Of a DNA stretch of 29,722 nt, positions 25,115 to 29,722 are shown one piece after another. Under the pieces are notes generated by a model, which was not told where the DNA came from, did not search any database, and saw only the letters and a list, made by a program, of their open reading frames with translations. Numbering within the stretch: the stretch's first letter is position 1; every line of letters begins with the position of its first letter. Source of the stretch: CAINFV01 sp964409235 (GTDB lineage: Bacteria; Chlamydiota; Chlamydiia; Chlamydiales; FEN-1388); NCBI GenBank assembly GCA_964409235.1, contig CAYPCN010000019.1, forward strand, positions 1 through 29,722, written 5' to 3'. Both the position numbers and the translations under genes were made by a program.

Positions 25115-26534
25115 GTTCTAGTTTAAGGGCGATGAGCTGTTTTGCCTCTTGGGCGAACTCCAGGGGGAGATGCTCTAACACGCGCCCGCAAAATCCCGAG
25201 ATGATCAGCGTCATGGCATCTTCTGCTGAAAGCCCTCGAGAGCGAAAGTAGAGCAGCTGGTCATCGCTCAGCCTCGACGTTGTCGCCTCATGCTCGAGCT
25301 GTGACGACGTATTGTTAGCGTCGATAGAAGGGAGAGTGCGCACTGAACATTGATCGCCAACGAGCAGGGAGTCGCACCGCGTGAAATTTCTGGCATACGC
25401 CGATGTAGGATGAACATGCACCTTTCCCCGATACGTGTTGCACGAGCGATCAGCGGCAATGCTCTTGGTAATGATCGTCGAGCGCGTTTCGTTGCCAATA
25501 TGGATCATCTTTGTCCCGGTATCAGCCTGCATGCAGCCATTCGTCAGAGAGACCGAGAAAAACTCTCCTGTCGACCCCTCCCCTTCCAAAATGCAGCTAG
25601 GGTACTTCCACGTGATGGCCGCCCCCGCCTCCACCTGCGTCCATGAAATCTTCGACCGCGCACCACGACACAAGCCTCGTTTCGTGACAAAGTTAAAGAC
25701 ACCCCCTCTCCCTGTCACGGGATCACCAGCATACCAATTCTGTACTGTGGAATAGCGGATCTCCGCTCTGCTGTGGGCGATCAGCTCAACAACCGCGGCA
25801 TGCAGTTGATTGGTATCATAGGCTGGCGCTGTACAGCCTTCGAGATAGCTTACATAGGAGTCTTCCTCGGCGATCAGCAGCGTTCGCTCGAACTGACCGG
25901 TCTTCCTATCATTGAGGCGAAAATATGTCGACAGCTCGATTGGACAGCGAACGCCCTTCGGGACAAAGACAAAAGAACCATCAGAAAAGACAGCCGAGTT
26001 TAGGGCAGCGAAGAAGTTGTCGGTGATAGGAACCACAGTCGCAAGGTACTGGCGCACGAGCTCAGGATACGCATGCACCGCCTCAGATATAGAACAGAGA
26101 ATCACGCCAAGCTCATTGAGCTGAGAGCGAACGTTCGTAGTAATAGAGGCAGAGTCAAAAACGATGTCAACAGCGACATTGGCCAGCTGCTGTTGCTCCG
26201 ACAACGGGATGCCGAGGCGGTCAAATGTCCGCAGCAGCTCGGGATCGACCTCGCTGATATCGTTGAGCTTTGGAGTTTTCTTCGGGGCAGAGTAGTAGCA
26301 GATCTTCTGGTAGTCGATCGGCTCGTACGTCACCCCGCGAGGGTGGGGCTCCGTCAAGGTCGTCCAATACCGGTAGGCTTTGATACGAAAGTCAAGCATC
26401 CACGCTGGCTCTCGTTTTTTGGCCGAGATCTCTTCGATGACCGACTCATTCAACCCCGGAGAGAGAGCGTCTGTCTCGATGTCAGTGACAAACCCATACT
26501 GATACGAAGCATGTGCAATTGTGTCCGACACCAT
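25101..26534 (-). CDS. sufB: Fe-S cluster scaffold SufB
   Basis: Main scaffold on which Fe-S clusters are built, first gene of the sufB-C-D-S operon. 477 residues, full length. The hallmarks are all present: EPAWMLDFRIKAYRYW near the N-terminus, DGSFVFVPKGVRCPIELSTYFR, EGCTAPAYDTNQLHAAVVEL, SKISWTQVEAGAAITWKYPSC, and the C-terminal DDQLLYFRSRGLSAEDAMTLIISGF. The ATG at 26534 lies 30-44 bp downstream of a 16-bp palindrome. No transcription factor of the SufR or IscR type is beside the operon. Confidence 0.97.
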   Translation of the reverse strand: MVSDTIAHASYQYGFVTDIETDALSPGLNESVIEEISAKKREPAWMLDFRIKAYRYWTTLTEPHPRGVTYEPIDYQKICYYSAPKKTPKLNDISEVDPELLRTFDRLGIPLSEQQQLANVAVDIVFDSASITTNVRSQLNELGVILCSISEAVHAYPELVRQYLATVVPITDNFFAALNSAVFSDGSFVFVPKGVRCPIELSTYFRLNDRKTGQFERTLLIAEEDSYVSYLEGCTAPAYDTNQLHAAVVELIAHSRAEIRYSTVQNWYAGDPVTGRGGVFNFVTKRGLCRGARSKISWTQVEAGAAITWKYPSCILEGEGSTGEFFSVSLTNGCMQADTGTKMIHIGNETRSTIITKSIAADRSCNTYRGKVHVHPTSAYARNFTRCDSLLVGDQCSVRTLPSIDANNTSSQLEHEATTSRLSDDQLLYFRSRGLSAEDAMTLIISGFCGRVLEHLPLEFAQEAKQLIALKLEHAVG

Positions 26535-26563
26535 GAAACGCTAGGCCTTTGAGGCAATCTCTC

Positions 26564-26579
26564 ATCAGCAATTGCTGAT
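26564..26579. promoter_or_regulatory. Perfect 16-bp palindrome, candidate operator of the suf operon
   Basis: atcagcaattgctgat is its own reverse complement. It abuts, and by two bases overlaps, the proposed -10 of sufB, so the transcription start would fall within it. That is the position of a repressor site. The factor is unknown. Confidence 0.55.
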
Positions 26580-26607
26580 TGTACTATTTCTATTGAGAAT
26601 ACTACAA
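26578..26607 (-). promoter_or_regulatory. Candidate suf operon promoter
   Basis: Minus strand: TTGTAG, 18 bases, TACAAT, in the AT-rich divergent region. The -10 is a five-of-six match; the -35 is weaker. Confidence 0.45.
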
Positions 26608-26608
26608 A
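26579..26608 (+). promoter_or_regulatory. Candidate cmk-archease promoter
   Basis: Plus strand: TTGTAC, 18 bases, TACAAA. It occupies almost the same bases as the suf promoter, because this stretch is itself a loose inverted repeat; the two promoters would exclude each other. Confidence 0.35.
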
Positions 26609-26652
26609 ATGGTATCATGTCGCTTCTTTTTTTTCACCTCTCGGGGAACCAC

Positions 26653-27717
26653 ATGATTATCACTATTGATGGACCGGCAGGAACCGGAAAGAGCACTGTC
26701 GCACGCGAAGTTGCGCGAGCGCTCTCCTATACCCTCCTCGACACAGGGGCCCTGTATAGAGCTGTTGCCTATGCTCTTCTCACCTGTCATATCGATCTGG
26801 CCAATGAGCGCGCCATCGCTGCGTTCCTCGCGGCCAACCCTCTTGACATTCTGTGCGAAGGAAATGAGACTCGGTACGTCATCGCCGGCATTGATGCCAC
26901 CCCTCATATTAGAACGCGAGAGGCAAGCCACGCTTCTTCTCTCATCTCTACCTACGCTACTGTCCGGTCGTTCTTGCTCCCCATCCAACGCAGTTTTGCT
27001 GTCCATCAAAACATCGTCTGCGAAGGGCGCGACATGGGCACAACCGTCTTTCCCAATGCCGATTTAAAAATATTTCTCACAGCCCGCCCTGACGTTCGGG
27101 CCAAACGCCGCTTTCTGGAGCTTCAAGGGAAAACATCGGCCACTCTCGAAGACATTGACAAAGAGATGGCAGAGCGCGACCTCCGAGATTCCACGCGAGC
27201 GATCTCTCCCCTTCAGCAACCGCCGGACGCCGTTCTCCTCGATACGTCCGATCTCTCCATCCAGCAAGTCGTTGACCACATCGTCGCTCTGACACGAACC
27301 ATCCCCCATTGGGAGCACTTCCGCCACCAAGCGGATGTTGGCATCCGAGGCATTGGCGCAACAGTTGCAGAAGCCTTTTCTCAAGTCGCCTTGGCGCTGA
27401 CCGCCGTCATCACAGATCCTTCACTCGTCGCCCCAAAAGCCGATGTCCATCTGGCGCTTGCCGCTGACGATCTCGACACGCTTCTCTTCGATTTTCTCAA
27501 TCAGCTGATTTTCGAGATGGACACTCGTCATATGTTGTTTTCGCGGTTTGCAATCTCCATCGATGGAACAACGCTGACGGCAACGGCGTCGGGGGAGAAT
27601 GTCGAGATAGAGAAGCACCGCCCCGCTGTTGAGGTCAAAGCGGCAACATACTACGAGCTACTCGTCCACCGCCAGAAGAATGGTACGTGGTGCGCTCAAT
27701 GCGTGGTGGATGTGTAG
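26653..27717 (+). CDS. cmk: Cytidylate kinase fused to an archease domain
   Basis: 354 residues from ATG at 26653, with GGGGA before it and the normal Cmk start MIITIDGPAG. Residues 1-215 are a complete CMP kinase: P-loop GPAGTGKST (7-15), DTGALYRA (30-37), GRDMGTTVFPNADLKIFLTA (125-144) and ERDLRDSTRAISPL. From 217 to the end runs a complete archease of about 138 residues: HFRHQADVGIRG, DLDTLLFDFLNQLIFEMDT, EVKAATYYEL and CVVDV. The acidic and basic residues I recall as essential in archeases are kept (D228, K329, D353). Archease activates the ligase RtcB, whose gene faces this one 4 bp away. There is almost no linker. I know of no described Cmk-archease fusion. Confidence 0.94.
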   Translation: MIITIDGPAGTGKSTVAREVARALSYTLLDTGALYRAVAYALLTCHIDLANERAIAAFLAANPLDILCEGNETRYVIAGIDATPHIRTREASHASSLISTYATVRSFLLPIQRSFAVHQNIVCEGRDMGTTVFPNADLKIFLTARPDVRAKRRFLELQGKTSATLEDIDKEMAERDLRDSTRAISPLQQPPDAVLLDTSDLSIQQVVDHIVALTRTIPHWEHFRHQADVGIRGIGATVAEAFSQVALALTAVITDPSLVAPKADVHLALAADDLDTLLFDFLNQLIFEMDTRHMLFSRFAISIDGTTLTATASGENVEIEKHRPAVEVKAATYYELLVHRQKNGTWCAQCVVDV

Positions 27718-27721
27718 CCTG

Positions 27722-29152
27722 CTACCCTTTCACACATACGAGTGGCACGAGCTTGGCCACCTTCTTCGAAAGACCGGCAGCGTCAGCCGCTTCAACGACG
27801 GCGCTCACATTTTTGTAGGCATCGGGCGCTTCTTCGGCAATCCCTCGGTACGACTTGCAGCGGATGAGAATTCCTTTCCCTTCCAGCTCATCCAGGATTT
27901 GTCGCCCTTGCCACCGCTTCGTAGCTTGAGTGCGGCTCATCTGGCGCCCTGCGCCATGACATGATGAGGCGAAGGCCAAAGACTCGCTCTTCGTCGTCCC
28001 GGCTAGAATGTACGATGCTGTTCCCATAGTGCCTCCGATAAGTACCGGCTGGCCAAAGGGACGCAAATGGGGAGGGAGTTCAGGATGGCCAGGAGGAAAC
28101 GCTCGTGTTGCGCCCTTGCGATGGACGAAGAGGGCCATCGTCGCACCATCGACAACGTGCTCTTCTTCGAGGCAGGTATTGTGGGAGACGTCGTAGAGGA
28201 CTGTGAGTTCTGCCTTGGGAATGATACGAGAAAAAGCCTTCCTCGCTAGGTGGGTTAACAGCTGACGGTTGGCAAGGGCGCAGTTGATGGCTGCCCGCAT
28301 AGCTCGCAGGTACTCTTGCCCTAGTGTTGAGAGGATTGGTGCACAGGCCAGCTCCCGATCAGCAAGAACGACACCTCGTTCTCTTGCCTCGATGAGCATC
28401 TTCTTGGAATAGTCTGTCGCCACCTGATGGCCGAGACCTCGTGATCCGCAGTGGAGGCTGACAGCAATATCGGCCTTCTTCACACCATACGCCGCGGCGA
28501 TGGCCTCGTCATAGAGTTCCTTCACCTCCTGAATCTCTAGGTAGTGGTTTCCCGATCCCAATGTTCCCATTTCATCTTTCTGCCGACGCTTGGCAACGTC
28601 TGAAACGGCGCTGGCATCTGCTCCGCTGGCTCTACCATGCATTTCAATACGATCGAGATCCTCCTGCAGACCGTATCCCTTTCGGACGGCCCATTGCGCT
28701 CCACCTTCCAGCACTGCTTCCAGCTGATGGGCATCCAAAGAAAGCTCGCCATGGCTGCCCACCCCAGCAGGAATAGTCCGAAACAGCTCGTCGGCAATCT
28801 GTTCTTTAAACGGGAGGAACTCCTCTTTTGACAGCCCTGTCAAAATCGTTCTGACGCCACACGAGATGTCAAAACCGACGCCACCAGCCGAGACAACACC
28901 CCCTTGACCGGCATCAAAAGCCGCAACGCCGCCAATGGGAAATCCATATCCCCAGTGAGCGTCCGGCATAGCGTAGGCAGCTTTCACAATCCCTGGAAGC
29001 GAGGCGACATTGACGACCTGGTCAAAGACTTTGTCATCCATTTCACGGATCAGCTGCTCATCTCCAAAAAGAATGCCTGGCACGCGCATGGGGCCATGCG
29101 TGGTGATGCGCCATTCAATCTCCGAGAGCCGTTCTAGTTTTGCGAGATCCAC
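27722..29152 (-). CDS. rtcB: RNA-splicing ligase RtcB
   Basis: GTP- and Mn-dependent ligase joining 2',3'-cyclic phosphate (or 3'-phosphate) and 5'-OH RNA ends, used in RNA repair or tRNA splicing. GTG at 29152 is chosen because a perfect AGGAGG lies six bases before it; a GTG at 29170 would place that site inside the gene. The 476 residues include the metal ligands C98 (DISCGVRT, with D95), N202/H203 (GSGNHYLEI), H234 (SLHCGSRG) and H324 (DVSHNTC), and the guanylylated H399 (SSCHGAGRQMSR). Length and numbering follow the archaeal, archease-dependent type rather than the shorter E. coli enzyme. No RtcA or RtcR lies beside it. Confidence 0.96.
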   Translation of the reverse strand: MDLAKLERLSEIEWRITTHGPMRVPGILFGDEQLIREMDDKVFDQVVNVASLPGIVKAAYAMPDAHWGYGFPIGGVAAFDAGQGGVVSAGGVGFDISCGVRTILTGLSKEEFLPFKEQIADELFRTIPAGVGSHGELSLDAHQLEAVLEGGAQWAVRKGYGLQEDLDRIEMHGRASGADASAVSDVAKRRQKDEMGTLGSGNHYLEIQEVKELYDEAIAAAYGVKKADIAVSLHCGSRGLGHQVATDYSKKMLIEARERGVVLADRELACAPILSTLGQEYLRAMRAAINCALANRQLLTHLARKAFSRIIPKAELTVLYDVSHNTCLEEEHVVDGATMALFVHRKGATRAFPPGHPELPPHLRPFGQPVLIGGTMGTASYILAGTTKSESLAFASSCHGAGRQMSRTQATKRWQGRQILDELEGKGILIRCKSYRGIAEEAPDAYKNVSAVVEAADAAGLSKKVAKLVPLVCVKG

Positions 29153-29158
29153 GACGTA

Positions 29159-29164
29159 CCTCCT
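29159..29164 (-). promoter_or_regulatory. Consensus ribosome binding site of rtcB
   Basis: AGGAGG on the minus strand, six bases before GTG at 29152. It fixes the start and suggests good translation despite the GTG. Confidence 0.8.
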
Positions 29165-29188
29165 GATCACTCACAGCATCTTGTGTCC

Positions 29189-29217
29189 AGCATAAATGGC
29201 GTAAGGCACGTACACAA
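29189..29217 (-). promoter_or_regulatory. Candidate rtcB promoter
   Basis: Minus strand: TTGTGT, 17 bases, TATGCT, about 37 bp before the GTG. It would make rtcB independent of the toxin-antitoxin pair upstream. Confidence 0.4.
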
Positions 29218-29230
29218 CCCAAACTGCTGT

Positions 29231-29521
29231 TTATATAATGCTGATCCTGACACTTCTACCAATAACTCTCGCAGCTCTTGCCAGGGTTCTCAGTGTTGAG
29301 GGAGCGGCCGGATCTAATATTCTGTCAATTGCAGACCTACTGGTTTCCAATCGATGAGCCAGCTCCGTTTTATCAATTTTTTGTTTTTTCATCTCTTTCT
29401 CTAGCTGAAAAACAAAAACGCGCTTCGCAGCTACTTCTTCCACCTCTTCCAAGATCCCTTCCCTAGCAAGGAAGTCATCAAGCGAAGATCCGACGTGGCT
29501 ATGTTTTCGTCTCATTGGCAT
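29231..29521 (-). CDS. higA: HigA-type antitoxin, XRE-family helix-turn-helix
   Basis: 96-residue protein that should neutralise the toxin encoded just upstream and repress the pair. The C-terminal half is an XRE-type helix-turn-helix (KIDKTELAHRLETSRSAIDRIL, then STLRTLARAARVIG). The N-terminal half is acidic and helical (SLDDFLAREGILEEVEEVAAKR). The ATG at 29521 overlaps the toxin's stop by 23 bp; a second Met two codons later is possible. Toxin-before-antitoxin order is the HigBA arrangement. It ends 14 bp before the proposed rtcB promoter. Confidence 0.82.
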   Translation of the reverse strand: MPMRRKHSHVGSSLDDFLAREGILEEVEEVAAKRVFVFQLEKEMKKQKIDKTELAHRLETSRSAIDRILDPAAPSTLRTLARAARVIGRSVRISII

Positions 29522-29722
29522 GTTCCAAACCTTTTGCTCGTCTTAGAGCCAGTTCTAAATCTTGTGGAGGTGTTTTTTGGGTCGTCTTGATAAAACCATG
29601 CAGTAACACCATGTTGTGACCGACCATCTTGAAGATAATCCTTGCTATATTTTCGCGCAGAGAGATCCTCCCGACTTTGACAGTTGTTTCGTAACTCTTT
29701 CTCGTTAAGGAACTTATGTCCG
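29499..29722 (-). CDS. higB: HigB/RelE-like toxin (Gp49 family), 5' end cut by window edge
   Basis: Reading back from the stop at 29499-29501, the frame is open to the window edge (about 73 residues visible). The visible part reads KVGRISLRENIARIIFKM, then HNMVLLHGFIKTTQKTPPQD and LELALRRAKGLE, the well-known C-terminal pattern of phage-derived Gp49-like / HigB mRNA-cleaving toxins. The start is outside the window. The protein overlaps the antitoxin gene at its end. Confidence 0.8.
   Translation of the reverse strand, partial: DISSLTRKSYETTVKVGRISLRENIARIIFKMVGHNMVLLHGFIKTTQKTPPQDLELALRRAKGLEHANETKT

Noticed and set aside
1..29722. tRNA or rRNA genes, insertion sequences, prophage integrase
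   Set aside because: I looked in the intergenic regions on both strands for T-loop, rRNA and transposase signals and saw none.

Overview
The window looks like about 30 kb of a bacterial draft assembly. One run of exactly 100 N sits at 7594-7693, and genes are cut at both window ends. The gene content points to an intracellular, probably chlamydia-related (Chlamydiota) bacterium. The evidence is a type III secretion export protein whose sequence resembles, from memory, chlamydial SctT, glycogen phosphorylase, an amino-acid-binding lipoprotein of the ArtJ type, a coiled-coil gene next to ruvC-ruvA, a SufBCDS cluster, and several large proteins with no recognisable family. The phylum call is an inference; family and genus cannot be read from this sequence.

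Layout, left to right. 1-6 kb: the 3' part of glgP, a solute-binding lipoprotein, and a PgeF/laccase-domain protein. 4.3-9.2 kb: a minus-strand pair, namely an exported protein built on about 70-residue Glu/Pro-rich repeats with a WYKR-x-x-x-WM core, and an unknown 548-residue protein whose start overlaps its stop. 9.4-10.9 kb: two unknown proteins on opposite strands. 11.2-12.2 kb: a nucleotide-sugar epimerase. 12.6-17.3 kb: a tight plus-strand operon (coiled-coil protein, ruvC, ruvA, a heptosyltransferase-like GT9 enzyme, a UDP-sugar pyrophosphorylase). 17.3-18.8 kb: gpmA followed by a 23S/16S pseudouridine synthase. 19-19.8 kb: a basic protein with its own promoter and a strong terminator. 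20.2-22.3 kb: a stand-alone PD-(D/E)XK nuclease with an Fe-S type cysteine set, then sctT. 22.3-26.5 kb: the sufB-C-D-S operon on the minus strand. 26.65-29.15 kb: a cytidylate kinase fused to an archease domain, facing the RNA ligase gene rtcB. The right edge holds a higB-higA type toxin-antitoxin pair.

Most noteworthy points. (1) The archease, the known activator of RtcB, is not free: it is the C-terminal third of cytidylate kinase, and its partner rtcB lies 4 bp away, convergent. (2) Four copies and one relic of a roughly 150-165 bp near-perfect palindrome lie only upstream of genes. (3) A perfect 16-bp palindrome sits at the start of the suf operon in a divergent promoter region. (4) All six convergent gene pairs overlap or nearly touch at their 3' ends, with no terminator between them. 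(5) The assembly gap falls inside the tandem-repeat gene, and a true gap of 33 + 210n bases would restore one reading frame.
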